Shown here one piece after another: positions 7,035 to 14,548 of a stretch of 29,692 nt of DNA (position 1 is its first letter; every line of letters starts with the position of its first letter). Source of the DNA: a virus; IMG/VR virus record IMGVR_UViG_3300042567_000625, positions 1 to 29,692 of that record, one strand, 5' to 3'. The notes beneath the pieces are model-generated. The model saw nothing but the letters and a program-made list of their open reading frames with translations. It was not told the origin of the DNA and made no database searches. Both the position numbers and the translations under genes were made by a program.

Positions 7035-8210
7035 ATGGTAACCAAACTAAAAAAAGCATCTATTGCGATCCGCCAAAACAAAGGGCGTGATCTAAGTCCA
7101 AAATGGGACGATCACGAGACCATGACTGCTGATGAATTTAGTCGACACTTCCGGATGGCCATGAGTTATTATCGTTTGGAAACCAGCGGCAAAGAACTCA
7201 AACCCAAAGTTATTAATTGGATGAGCAGCCAGAACTATCCAAAAGATGTTATTAAAGCGTTTAAAGATACCAAAGACAATCGCTGTGGCACAACCGTAGG
7301 TGCTATTGCTGCTAATCTGTTGCGTGGTATGCCGGCAATTCGTGCAGACTTCAACGAAGGTCGCAACACCGCAGAATGGTTGAGTAAATCTATTGCTAAA
7401 ATTATCGAAGAAGGCAAACATGATGAGACTGAGTCCGAAGAAGGCGCAGTAGAAATCAAGCCAGCAGTTTACACTCCGTCTATTCAAGAGAGACTTCGTG
7501 AAGTTGCATTGGGCATGACTGAAGAGATCGAAGATGCCATTGAGTCATTCCAAACAGATCCAGATGCATTTGATCCAAAAGCATTTAAACTGTTAAATCT
7601 TCTGCGTGGTCGTCAAGCCAAAGCTGCTCACGCTCGTATTATTAAAGACTTGTACACCCGTAACTATGAAGAATTGGTAGAAGCAGCCACTACCAAAGAC
7701 GAACAGTTAAAAGAAGGGTATTCTCATTTGAGCAAGGCCAACTTGAAAAAGATCACGCTGTTCTACAGCGAAATCCTTTCAGCCTGCGATATGCTGGCTC
7801 AAGAAGCCAAGGTCAATAAAAAGCCTCGTGCCAAGAAGCCTACTGATAAAGCCAAGGTTGTGGCCAAGATGAAGTATCTCAAACAGGACGAGACACTTAA
7901 ATTAGTTTCTATTAATCCGCAGGACATCATCGGTGCTAAAGAACTGTGGATCTACAATGTTAAGACACGTAAATTGGGCAAGTATGTGGCTGCGGAATTC
8001 AACGATCTCGGAGTTAAAGGCACCACAATTACTGGATCTGATCCAATGAAAAGTGTTCAGAAAACCCTGCGCAAGCCAGAAGAGCAGCTTAAAGAGTTCA
8101 AAGCAGCTGGCAAAGTGCAGTTACGCAAGTTCTTAGACGATATCAAAGCTGTGGATATCAAACTCAACGGCAGGATCAACGAGGATACTGTGCTACTCAA
8201 AGTACAATAA
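7035..8210 (+). CDS. Conserved T4-like phage protein, function unknown
   Basis: A 391-residue protein forming its own transcription unit, bounded by a consensus sigma-70 promoter and an intrinsic terminator. The N-terminal third is basic and helical (KLKKASIAIRQNKGRDLSP). The middle is acidic and helical (about 150-260). A Lys-rich linker (KKPRAKKPTDKAK, about residues 262-274) joins a C-terminal domain with the blocks SINPQDIIGAKELWIYN, VKGTTITGSDP, TLRKPEEQ and LNGRINEDTVLLKV. I recognise this C-terminal block from cyanophage-type myoviruses, where it has no assigned function. The basic linker could contact nucleic acid, which is inference only. Strong independent transcription suggests it is needed in quantity. 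Confidence 0.82.
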   Translation: MVTKLKKASIAIRQNKGRDLSPKWDDHETMTADEFSRHFRMAMSYYRLETSGKELKPKVINWMSSQNYPKDVIKAFKDTKDNRCGTTVGAIAANLLRGMPAIRADFNEGRNTAEWLSKSIAKIIEEGKHDETESEEGAVEIKPAVYTPSIQERLREVALGMTEEIEDAIESFQTDPDAFDPKAFKLLNLLRGRQAKAAHARIIKDLYTRNYEELVEAATTKDEQLKEGYSHLSKANLKKITLFYSEILSACDMLAQEAKVNKKPRAKKPTDKAKVVAKMKYLKQDETLKLVSINPQDIIGAKELWIYNVKTRKLGKYVAAEFNDLGVKGTTITGSDPMKSVQKTLRKPEEQLKEFKAAGKVQLRKFLDDIKAVDIKLNGRINEDTVLLKVQ

Positions 8211-8227
8211 CAAAGTAAATTCTCAGT

Positions 8228-8253
8228 AAAAAGCGGGCTTCGGTCCGCTTTTT
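8228..8253 (+). terminator. Rho-independent terminator with UUCG tetraloop
   Basis: A hairpin with an 11-bp stem (8228-8238 paired with 8243-8253, including one G-U pair) is closed by a C(UUCG)G tetraloop. The 5' arm begins with an A-tract and the 3' arm ends in five Us. It lies 18 bp after the stop of the 7035-8210 gene and should end that unit before the late structural genes. Confidence 0.92.
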
Positions 8254-8261
8254 CGTTGGCG

Positions 8262-8269
8262 GATAAATA
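8262..8269 (+). promoter_or_regulatory. GATAAATA, T4-late-promoter-like box
   Basis: One mismatch to TATAAATA. It lies between the intrinsic terminator (ends 8253) and the ATG at 8277, so it is the only obvious way to start transcription of the fibre genes without readthrough. The 7-nt gap to the start codon would give an almost leaderless mRNA. Confidence 0.5.
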
Positions 8270-8276
8270 CATTACT

Positions 8277-9371
8277 ATGAGCAATGTCAATAATTTATTA
8301 GCCGCACTAGGCGATGAGATCAACGCAATCGCACAAACCGCTGCCCCAGATGTCAAAGAAATCGCAAGGAAAATGCCGTTTCGATCCCTTTCAGGAGATC
8401 ACATTTCCGGAGGCAAAATACAAAACTTTGCCAGCACTGGTATCACAGATACCGCTGTAAAAACTCAGCTTACTGTAAGCAACGACGGTGTAACTGTTAA
8501 GAATCTATTTGTAGAAAACATAGATAATCTCACAGTCGCAGGCACGTTAAAAACCAAGATTCTAGAAGTCGATGAGATACGTGCTGACATCAAGTTTGAA
8601 AAAGATGTGCCTATCACGTTTTCAGGAGATACCTTAGATGGCAAAGGACTGCTGTGGGCTGGACAAGGTAACACCAAACAGCTGATATTCAATTCAAACC
8701 CTGACAGATTTTTTATATCAGAACACATTGATCTAGCACGTGGTAAATCGATTTCTGTCAACAACATTAAAATAATAGATGAGTTAGAGTTAGGTCCTAC
8801 TATAACTAAAAGTAATCTTAGAGAAGTTGGACGTCTAAAGGGTTTGATAGTAGACGGTGGGTTTAATGTTGGCCAGTACATGGTGTTTGATGCTAACACC
8901 AGTCGATTAGGATTAGGCACAGAAAACCCCAATGCCGCTCTGAGCATTGTAGACGATGGTGTAGAATTAGTGTTAGGCGCCAAGGATACTGTAAAAGCAT
9001 TTATTGGCACATATGCCAGCAATAATTTAGAATTAGGCACAGACAATACTGCAAGAATAATTATTTCATCTAGCGGCAACATAACACTAGGCAATCCGAC
9101 AATTGCACCAGTTCAGGTCAGTGTGCATGGGAAACTGTCAGTGCGAGTATCAACTCCAGATCCAGAAGTTGATCTTCATGTCAACGGTGCGGTGAGATTC
9201 AACAACAGACTGCAAAAATATGACAGTACGTATCCCACATCTGGATCGTACAACGAAGGCGACATCATATGGAACATACAACCAAGAATGAACTCCTACG
9301 TGGGTTGGGTTTGTATTCAAACCGGAGCACCCGGTCTGTGGTCTCCGTTTGGTAAAATTGGAAATTCATAA
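8277..9371 (+). CDS. Tail-fibre-like structural protein (paralogue 1 of 2)
   Basis: A 364-residue protein from the ATG at 8277; an in-frame TTG at 8256 lies against the terminator and is unlikely. Residues about 1-30 are helical and the rest is beta-rich with fibre-like segments: a GKGLLWAGQGNTKQ motif, NPDRFFIS, GLIVDGGFNVGQYMVFD, RLGLGTENPNAALSI and LHVNGAVRFNN. The end is a GWVCIQTGAPGLWSPFG motif often seen at the C-terminus of phage fibre proteins. The last two thirds match the next gene closely, so they arose by duplication. It is probably part of the virion tail or fibre; the exact position is unknown. Confidence 0.8.
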   Translation: MSNVNNLLAALGDEINAIAQTAAPDVKEIARKMPFRSLSGDHISGGKIQNFASTGITDTAVKTQLTVSNDGVTVKNLFVENIDNLTVAGTLKTKILEVDEIRADIKFEKDVPITFSGDTLDGKGLLWAGQGNTKQLIFNSNPDRFFISEHIDLARGKSISVNNIKIIDELELGPTITKSNLREVGRLKGLIVDGGFNVGQYMVFDANTSRLGLGTENPNAALSIVDDGVELVLGAKDTVKAFIGTYASNNLELGTDNTARIIISSSGNITLGNPTIAPVQVSVHGKLSVRVSTPDPEVDLHVNGAVRFNNRLQKYDSTYPTSGSYNEGDIIWNIQPRMNSYVGWVCIQTGAPGLWSPFGKIGNS

Positions 9372-9372
9372 T

Positions 9373-10215
9373 ATGGCAAGTCAAGAAAAATTAAATGCCC
9401 TAACAACCTTGTTGCAAGAAGTACTTCAGGAAGGTCAAGACATCAACTCTGCTGAATTTCCTTACATAGTTATCAAAGGTGATATCAATGGCAAAGGCAT
9501 ACTGTGGAGTGGGCAAGGACATAATAAACAATTTTTGTTTAACACCGACCCTGATAGATTTTTTGTTTCCGAAAGTATCGATTTAGCAAAAAATAAAAAC
9601 CTATCTATCAATAACATCAAAATACTAGACGAAAAAGAACTAGGAGCTACCGTAACAAAAAGCAGTCTCCGAGAAGTTGGACATCTCAAAGGATTGATAG
9701 TAGACGGTGGGTTTAGTGTAAATCAGTATTTGATCTATGACTCCAACACTGATCGCCTAGGGTTAGGCACAGATCAACCCAAAGCCGCTGTTAACATTAT
9801 AGATCAAAATGTAGACATTGTTATAGGTGCATCATCGCCAAACACTGCTATGATTGGCACTTACAATTACACAGATTTAGACATCGGCACTGACCACACT
9901 GCACGGATTTCTATCAAGGCCGGTGGCAACGTAGTTATAGGAAACCCTGCGACAGGGGATACTAAAGTTGCTATCATAGGTTCTCTAGCTATCAATGTCA
10001 GCAGTGCTGATCCACGCAGCAGTCTGCATGTTAACGGAGCATTAAAGTTCAATGACAAACTGCACCTTGGAGGCAACGAACCGCCTGTCAGTGGCGGGTT
10101 CAACGAAGGTGATGTAGTATGGAACAATTATCCGACCCCTGGAAAATTTGTGGGTTGGGTATGTACCAAATCAGGCAGTCCTGGCATATGGAACGGATTC
10201 GGCAGAATTGAATAA
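9373..10215 (+). CDS. Tail-fibre-like structural protein (paralogue 2 of 2)
   Basis: A 280-residue protein from the ATG at 9373, 1 bp after the preceding stop; an in-frame TTG at 9349 within the previous gene is rejected. From GKGILWSGQGHNKQ onward it parallels the upstream protein almost segment by segment (NTDPDRFFVSE, SSLREVGHLKGLIVDGGF, RLGLGTDQPKAAVNI, SSLHVNGALKFND, GWVCTKSGSPGIWNGFG). It has only about 35 residues before this core where the upstream copy has about 120. The shorter N-terminus suggests that the two copies attach differently or form a hetero-oligomer. Its stop overlaps the next start (TAATG). Confidence 0.8.
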   Translation: MASQEKLNALTTLLQEVLQEGQDINSAEFPYIVIKGDINGKGILWSGQGHNKQFLFNTDPDRFFVSESIDLAKNKNLSINNIKILDEKELGATVTKSSLREVGHLKGLIVDGGFSVNQYLIYDSNTDRLGLGTDQPKAAVNIIDQNVDIVIGASSPNTAMIGTYNYTDLDIGTDHTARISIKAGGNVVIGNPATGDTKVAIIGSLAINVSSADPRSSLHVNGALKFNDKLHLGGNEPPVSGGFNEGDVVWNNYPTPGKFVGWVCTKSGSPGIWNGFGRIE

Positions 10216-10808
10216 TGCCACAAGCATTGGTAATCGGCAATGGCGAAAGTAGACGTCATGTTGATGTTAGTACATACACTCAACATATACTCATAGGCTG
10301 CAATGCCATACACAGAGATCTCAATGTCGATCATTTGATTTGTTGTGATCGTAGAATGGCAGAAGAAGCTGTAAATAATCCCAATACCAAAGACACAGAA
10401 ATCTATGTACGTGATCATTGGCATCACTACTTTAGAAAAATAAGAAAAAACAAAAACATCAATCTGTTACCCGAGGTACCAACTACAGGCGAAGCAAAAG
10501 TCAACCAAGCTGAACATTGGGGCAGTGGTGGATACGCTGTGTTATTGGCGGCTGCATTAGGTCATCAAGAAGTCACTATGATTGGTTTTGATCTGTATCC
10601 AATTGATCATGCGGTGAACAACATCTACAAAGGCACTGTGAATTATGCCAGAGCTGGATCGCAGGCAGTGGATCCCAGCTATTGGGTTTATCAGATTGCA
10701 TCAGTATTCACACATTATCCCGATACCACGTTTGTGATCTATAATAGACAGGGGTGGACAATGCCATCGGAATGGAGAAAAAATAATGTGGAATTCATTG
10801 CATTATAA
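10215..10808 (+). CDS. GNGxS-motif protein, possibly MptE/DUF115-like or glycosyltransferase-like
   Basis: A 197-residue protein starting with ALVIGNGESR, a glycine-rich loop after a first beta strand, followed by IGCNAIHRDLNVDHLICCD, which resembles the start of MptE-like/DUF115 and GT42-type (sialyltransferase-like) proteins. A second block, HWGSGGYAVLLAAALGHQEVTMIGFDLY, fits the same Rossmann-like fold. The start overlaps the fibre gene stop by 1 bp (TAATG), so it is coupled to the fibre genes. This suggests a role linked to virion or surface glycans, but that is inference. Fold assignment is moderate, function weak. Confidence 0.6.
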   Translation: MPQALVIGNGESRRHVDVSTYTQHILIGCNAIHRDLNVDHLICCDRRMAEEAVNNPNTKDTEIYVRDHWHHYFRKIRKNKNINLLPEVPTTGEAKVNQAEHWGSGGYAVLLAAALGHQEVTMIGFDLYPIDHAVNNIYKGTVNYARAGSQAVDPSYWVYQIASVFTHYPDTTFVIYNRQGWTMPSEWRKNNVEFIAL

Positions 10809-10826
10809 ATAGAAATGTAATATAAT
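10798..10826 (+). promoter_or_regulatory. Sigma-70-like promoter upstream of the queD region
   Basis: TTGCAT (10798-10803; 4 of 6 consensus bases), a 17-bp spacer and a perfect TATAAT (10821-10826). It overlaps the end of the GNGxS gene. Transcription would start near 10833, just past a 17-bp palindrome that covers the -10 box. Confidence 0.6.
10804..10811 (+). promoter_or_regulatory. TATAAATA box, T4-late-promoter-like
   Basis: Exact TATAAATA octamer overlapping the stop codon of the GNGxS gene and lying within the spacer of the sigma-70-like promoter. It could give late expression of the same downstream genes. Confidence 0.4.
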
Positions 10827-10832
10827 ATTACA
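10816..10832. promoter_or_regulatory. 17-bp perfect palindrome over the -10 box, possible operator
   Basis: TGTAATATAATATTACA consists of two perfectly complementary 8-bp arms around a central A. It encloses the TATAAT of the promoter at 10798-10826, where a bound repressor would block polymerase. The arms are AT-rich and there is no U-tract, so it is not a typical terminator. Operator function is inference. Confidence 0.5.
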
Positions 10833-10854
10833 ATACACACACAAAGAGGACTCT

Positions 10855-10983
10855 ATGGCATCATCCCTCTCTAAACACTCTGCAGTCATCAAACTTGCTA
10901 CCTATATAAAGGAGACTAGAGATGGCAAAATATCTTTCAACAAAAACTTACGGCAACGACCGCGGACTTTCATGCTGTTTTAG
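10855..10983 (+). CDS. Possible 42-residue leader ORF upstream of and overlapping queD
   Basis: An ATG at 10855 follows an AAGAGGA ribosome site and opens a frame of 42 codons ending in TAG at 10981-10983. It overlaps the first 62 bp of the queD-like gene in another frame. The queD ribosome site (AAGGAGA, near 10909-10915) therefore lies inside this small ORF, so its translation could couple to or control queD. The AGAGG of its own ribosome site (10845-10849) can pair with CCTCT at 10866-10870. The peptide (MASSLSKHSAVIKLATYIKE at its start) matches no family I know. It could be a leader peptide, a small protein or chance. Confidence 0.4.
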   Translation: MASSLSKHSAVIKLATYIKETRDGKISFNKNLRQRPRTFMLF

Positions 10984-11446
10984 ACAGTGGAGAAGTACAC
11001 ATAGTCACTGCTCATTACTACACGGATACTCAATCGGTATCAAATTAATTTTCGAATCAGAAACCTTAGACGACCGCAATTGGGTCATGGATTTCGGCGG
11101 CCTCAAAGCGTTTAAAGAGTGGTCAGAGTGGCAGTTTGATCATACTACTGTAATGGGCAGTGATGATCCTCATCTAGAAAAGTTCAAAGAACTGGCTAAG
11201 TTAGGCAAGCAAGCAGAAGGCGGTGTACTGGATCTACGTATTGTAGAAGCAGTAGGTTGCGAAAAGTTTGCTGAGTTGGCTTATCGAACTATGAACGAAA
11301 TCCTAGAAGCATACAAAGAAGGTCGAGGTTGGACACATCCAGACGGTCGTGTGTTTGAAGCACGTTATCCTGTTGGTCAAGGTGTCAACCTTCGCAGTGC
11401 TGAAGTATTTGAACACGCTGGCAACTCGGCAATTTATGAGGCCTAA
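10922..11446 (+). CDS. queD: 6-carboxytetrahydropterin synthase-like protein (QueD/PTPS family, divergent)
   Basis: QueD converts dihydroneopterin triphosphate to 6-carboxytetrahydropterin on the way to 7-deazaguanines (queuosine in tRNA, or modified phage DNA). The 174-residue protein has HSHCSLLHGYS (27-37), with the catalytic Cys (C30) four residues before His34 as in E. coli QueD (C27, H31). It also has WVMDFGGLK, the catalytic FDHTT, VGCEKFAELAY and a final EVFEHAGNSA with the substrate-binding Glu. The usual HGH zinc pair is HGY here, a trait shared with a bacterial subfamily I recall, so zinc binding and exact reaction are uncertain. It is longer than E. coli QueD (about 120) through a middle insertion. 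A good AAGGAGA site precedes the ATG. No queC, queE or folE is in the window. Confidence 0.82.
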   Translation: MAKYLSTKTYGNDRGLSCCFRQWRSTHSHCSLLHGYSIGIKLIFESETLDDRNWVMDFGGLKAFKEWSEWQFDHTTVMGSDDPHLEKFKELAKLGKQAEGGVLDLRIVEAVGCEKFAELAYRTMNEILEAYKEGRGWTHPDGRVFEARYPVGQGVNLRSAEVFEHAGNSAIYEA

Positions 11447-11604
11447 TGAAAAGGCTTTGGCGTTTATGGGCTAAAGCACTAGGTGAAAAATCAGGTGCTA
11501 CTGATCGAGAAGCTGATTCAGTAGCACTTGTTCGTACAGTTATCATACTGACCTATATTATCACAAACCTGTTTATTATCGCTGGTGTCATTAGACATTG
11601 GTAA
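11446..11604 (+). CDS. Small single-pass membrane protein, conserved in T4-like phages
   Basis: A 52-residue ORF starting inside the queD stop codon (TAATG overlap). The first 30 residues are soluble and charged ([20 protein letters not shown], then [10 protein letters not shown]), followed by one hydrophobic segment of about 17 residues ([19 protein letters not shown]) and a short RHW tail. The basic N-terminus suggests that it stays in the cytoplasm. I recall near-identical layouts (KRLW...KALGE...READ...NLFIIA..IRHW) as a common small ORF in aquatic T4-like phages. Function is unknown. The stop is 8 bp before the kdsA ATG. Confidence 0.8.
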   Translation: MKRLWRLWAKALGEKSGATDREADSVALVRTVIILTYIITNLFIIAGVIRHW

Positions 11605-11612
11605 ATAATAAT

Positions 11613-12440
11613 ATGCGTACATTTAATATCAACCAACTTACTATCAGTAATAACTTACCGTTTGTTCTTATTGCTGGTCCGTGTCAAATAGAAAGTCAGG
11701 CCCATGCAGAAGACACCTGTGCCAGACTTATTGCTATCACAGCATTGCTGGGCATTCCTCTAATCTACAAAAGTAGTTTTGACAAAGCTAATCGTTCTAG
11801 TATTAGCACTAAACGAGGTGTTGGCATTGAAGAAGGATTACAGATTCTCAATACCATCAAGCACACTTTTGGAGTGCCTGTTTTAACAGATATTCACGAA
11901 AGTTATCAAGCACGAGAATGTGCTGATGCAGGTATTGATATATTACAAATACCTGCGTTCTTATGTAGACAAACTGATCTATTGTTAGCAGCTGGAGAAA
12001 CTGGCTGTGCAATCAATGTCAAGAAGGGTCAATTTCTTGCACCTCACGATATGAAAAATGTTGCGGCAAAGATTGCCTCAACGGGCAATGAACGAATTAT
12101 GTTATGTGAAAGAGGATACACTCATGGATACAATAATCTTGTGGTTGACATGCGCAGTCTACCTATTATGGCAAGCACTGGCTATCCAGTGGTCTTTGAT
12201 GCCACACATTCTGTTCAACAGCCTGGGGGAATGGGAGAAAGATCTGGAGGAGATAGGACCATGGTCCCGTACTTGGCGAGAGCTGCTGTAGCTACAGGAT
12301 GTGTGTCTACACTGTTTATGGAATGTCACGAAGATCCAGATAACGCACCCAGCGATGGACCCAACATGATCAAGCTAGACGACCTCAGCGATATTTTAAA
12401 AGACCTGGTAGCCATAGATGAAATTGTCAAAAGAAGATAG
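11613..12440 (+). CDS. kdsA: 3-deoxy-8-phosphooctulonate synthase (KDO-8-P synthase), metal-dependent type
   Basis: KdsA condenses phosphoenolpyruvate with arabinose-5-phosphate to KDO-8-phosphate, the first committed step to KDO. The 275-residue protein carries the full set of family motifs in order: IAGPCQIES (20-28), [80 protein letters not shown] and SDGPN. C24 in IAGPC matches the metal-binding Cys of the class II enzymes (Asn in E. coli), and the other expected ligands His, Glu and Asp lie in THSVQ, FMECH and SDGPN. The ATG at 11613 is chosen over a TTG at 11598, which would overlap the membrane protein gene. It overlaps the next gene by 23 bp. Confidence 0.96.
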   Translation: MRTFNINQLTISNNLPFVLIAGPCQIESQAHAEDTCARLIAITALLGIPLIYKSSFDKANRSSISTKRGVGIEEGLQILNTIKHTFGVPVLTDIHESYQARECADAGIDILQIPAFLCRQTDLLLAAGETGCAINVKKGQFLAPHDMKNVAAKIASTGNERIMLCERGYTHGYNNLVVDMRSLPIMASTGYPVVFDATHSVQQPGGMGERSGGDRTMVPYLARAAVATGCVSTLFMECHEDPDNAPSDGPNMIKLDDLSDILKDLVAIDEIVKRR

Positions 12441-13242
12441 AGCTGGTTGGTCTAAAGAACAAAGACGGTTTTATAAAGCAAATGGGTATCCCATGCCGTC
12501 TGCAGTAATCGGTGAATCACCACCCGCCGATCATGATCCTAACACAAAAATTACAGTTCTCTGCGTGAGATTCGGCAACAAGTACGGTCGTGAATACGTA
12601 GAACGCCTGCGTAACATGGTTGCAAGGCATCTCACAGTTCCTTATGAATTTGCCTGCCTCACTGACGATCAACACGACATCCCCGGAGTACGTAAAATAT
12701 ATCAACCCAATGCCAACTATGCTAGAGGATGGTGGCACAAGGTTCACATGTTTGATTCTGCCTTACCTCTCAGAGGAAGAATACTCTATCTCGATCTCGA
12801 TGTGGTCATTCATGCCAATATGAACAAGCTCACAGGATATCATCCCAACAGCTTTATAGGTATTCACGATTTCAACAGAAAATTTTTCCCCAGTTGGAAC
12901 TATCTCAACAGCTCAGTGTTAGCATGGACTCACGGAACTCAAAGCCATATCTTTAATCAGTTCAAACTCAACCCATCAGAAGCTCAACGGCTGCAAGGAG
13001 ATCAAGATTGGATTTGGAAAATAGCTAAAGATAGAATGACGTTTTGGCCTAGAGATTGGATTATGAGTTACAAATGGGAGATTCGAAGCAGAGACGAGCT
13101 CACAGTGGCTCAAGGTAGAAGGCAGTTCAAAACGGTAAGACACGATGTTCGACCACCTCCAGAATGCAGTATTGCGGTATTTCATGGTGAACCAAATCCG
13201 CAGGATGTTCAGGATAAATTTGTAGTTGACAACTGGCGGTGA
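12418..13242 (+). CDS. Phage glycosyltransferase, GT-A type with DxD motif
   Basis: A 274-residue protein starting inside the 3' end of kdsA. Residues from about 45 look like a GT-A nucleotide-sugar fold: ITVLCVRFG, a CLTDD turn, WWHKVHMF, then [10 protein letters not shown] with the metal-binding DxD at D126 and D128. Later motifs are NSSVLAW, GDQDWI (194-199) and FHGEPNP (about 255-261), where His256 would complete the metal site as in GT8-like enzymes. Similar proteins are common in aquatic phages. Direct overlap with kdsA suggests that it works on a KDO-containing glycan or another surface sugar, but donor and acceptor cannot be read from sequence. Confidence 0.82.
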   Translation: MKLSKEDRAGWSKEQRRFYKANGYPMPSAVIGESPPADHDPNTKITVLCVRFGNKYGREYVERLRNMVARHLTVPYEFACLTDDQHDIPGVRKIYQPNANYARGWWHKVHMFDSALPLRGRILYLDLDVVIHANMNKLTGYHPNSFIGIHDFNRKFFPSWNYLNSSVLAWTHGTQSHIFNQFKLNPSEAQRLQGDQDWIWKIAKDRMTFWPRDWIMSYKWEIRSRDELTVAQGRRQFKTVRHDVRPPPECSIAVFHGEPNPQDVQDKFVVDNWR

Positions 13243-13254
13243 TGATGTTATACT
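13226..13254 (+). promoter_or_regulatory. Near-consensus sigma-70 promoter
   Basis: TTGACA (13226-13231), a 17-bp spacer and TATACT (13249-13254; one mismatch). The upstream stop codon (13240-13242) is in the spacer. The predicted start is at about 13261, which is exactly the A of the next ATG, so the first gene would be read from a leaderless mRNA. Confidence 0.85.
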
Positions 13255-13260
13255 TGTAGT

Positions 13261-13491
13261 ATGACATTTACTACACACCAAAGTCAAATTCGCACAATCA
13301 AACAAGACGATCCCCGTTTTCGTATCGTTGACAAGTTTGTCACTACTCCTAGAGCAGGGTTTGAGATAAGTGAAAAATGCCCGGCTGAATATCAAAAGAT
13401 TTTGTATGAGTGTTGGGGCAATGGGTGGATTCAGCCTGTGGCCTATATGACAGAACGTGAACTTCTTATTTCAGGATTATCAAATGGTTAA
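13261..13491 (+). CDS. Small conserved phage protein, function unknown
   Basis: A 76-residue protein with a recognisable block THQSQIRTIKQDDPRFRIVD followed by APRAG-like TTPRAGFEIS and CPAEYQKIL, ending with GWIQPVAYMTERELL. Similar small proteins occur widely in T4-like aquatic phages without known function. The ATG lies only 7 bp past the -10 box of a strong promoter and has no room for a ribosome site if transcription starts at the usual distance. No good downstream start exists before residue 63. It overlaps uvdE by 8 bp. Confidence 0.7.
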   Translation: MTFTTHQSQIRTIKQDDPRFRIVDKFVTTPRAGFEISEKCPAEYQKILYECWGNGWIQPVAYMTERELLISGLSNG

Positions 13492-14548
13492 ACGCATAGG
13501 CTTTGCCTGCAAATGGATCAATGATCCTTCCGAAGTCGACGGCATGAAAATCAACGCTCGAGACCGTGAACTCAACACAGGTTCAACTACTGTGGCTTGG
13601 TTGAAGCGGCAGACTGCTGACGTAGCAGAGCAGAGATTATGGGATCTCATGGTAAGAAACATCGAATCAGTTCGCAAACTTGTAGAAAGAGTAGGTACAT
13701 TAGATGATGAACTTCGCATGGTCCGTATTGGCAGTGATGTGCTGCCTGTTTATACTGAGCGTAATTACAGCTGGTTTTGGCGTCAAAGCCATGTGGTTGC
13801 ATATGCCCAACAGCATTTTGCTGAGGTGGGGCGTATTGCTCGAGATCGTGGTGTTCGTCTCAGTTTCCATCCTGGCCAGTTTACTGTATTGGCATCTGAT
13901 AATCCCGATATTGTTGATCGTAGCATAGAGGAGTTTGAATATCATGTGGACATGGCTCGCTGGATGGGATTTGGTAAAACATTTCAAGACTTTAAAATCA
14001 ATGTACATATCGCCGGTCGACAAGGCCCCGACGGTATCCGTCGTGCTTTGGCACGGATGACTCCCGAAGCTAGAAACTGTCTTACTATTGAAAACGACGA
14101 AATGACCTGGGGCATAGAGCACAGCATTGAATTAGTCAAAGACTGTGCGCTGGTCATGGACATACACCATCATTGGATTAAAACTGGAGAATATATTGAA
14201 GCAACTGACGACCGTGTTAAAAGGATTATTGATAGTTGGCGTGGCGTTCGCCCTGTGTTACATTATAGTGTATCACGGGAAGACTGTCTTATTGACCATC
14301 CCGGACACATCCGCCCCGATCTTCCGTCCCTCTTAGAGCAGGGCTACAAAAAAGCCAAGCTGAGAGCACACAGTGAATTCTATTGGAACACAGCCGTAAA
14401 TGAGTGGGCACTGAGCTTTAGAGACCAATTCGACATCATGTGCGAAAGCAAGGCCAAGAACTTGGCCTCATTTGCTCTACACGATCAAGACAAAACTGTT
14501 AAACAGTTTTTGGCTTGCGAGGAGCCTTCGGCGCTGGTGCTTTCTTAG
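13484..14548 (+). CDS. uvdE: UV damage endonuclease UvdE/UvsE
   Basis: UvdE nicks DNA immediately 5' of UV photoproducts (cyclobutane dimers and 6-4 products) and starts an alternative excision repair. The 354-residue protein (from ATG 13484, preceded by a CAGGA site; an upstream GTG at 13457 is rejected) is a TIM-barrel metal enzyme. Visible metal-site motifs are LSFHPGQF (126-133, His129), NVHIAG (His175), ENDE (203-206) and DIHHHW (226-231), then HYSVSRED. Bacterial UvsE is about 280-330 residues, so this one carries an extra C-terminal stretch. It overlaps the convergent minus-strand gene by 50 bp. For a phage in sunlit water it protects genomes after infection. Confidence 0.93.
   Translation: MVKRIGFACKWINDPSEVDGMKINARDRELNTGSTTVAWLKRQTADVAEQRLWDLMVRNIESVRKLVERVGTLDDELRMVRIGSDVLPVYTERNYSWFWRQSHVVAYAQQHFAEVGRIARDRGVRLSFHPGQFTVLASDNPDIVDRSIEEFEYHVDMARWMGFGKTFQDFKINVHIAGRQGPDGIRRALARMTPEARNCLTIENDEMTWGIEHSIELVKDCALVMDIHHHWIKTGEYIEATDDRVKRIIDSWRGVRPVLHYSVSREDCLIDHPGHIRPDLPSLLEQGYKKAKLRAHSEFYWNTAVNEWALSFRDQFDIMCESKAKNLASFALHDQDKTVKQFLACEEPSALVLS

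Noticed and set aside
10841-10905. PreQ1 riboswitch upstream of the queD-like gene
   Set aside because: An AGAGG...CCTCT pairing exists (10845-10849 with 10866-10870), but the loop is too long and the following A-rich tail of the class I fold is not convincing; AGAGG is more simply the ribosome site of the small ORF.
11598-11612. TTG start of kdsA at 11598, and similar TTG/GTG starts at 8256, 9349 and 13457
   Set aside because: In each case an ATG lies a few codons downstream in a better position (after a terminator, after the previous stop or after a ribosome site).
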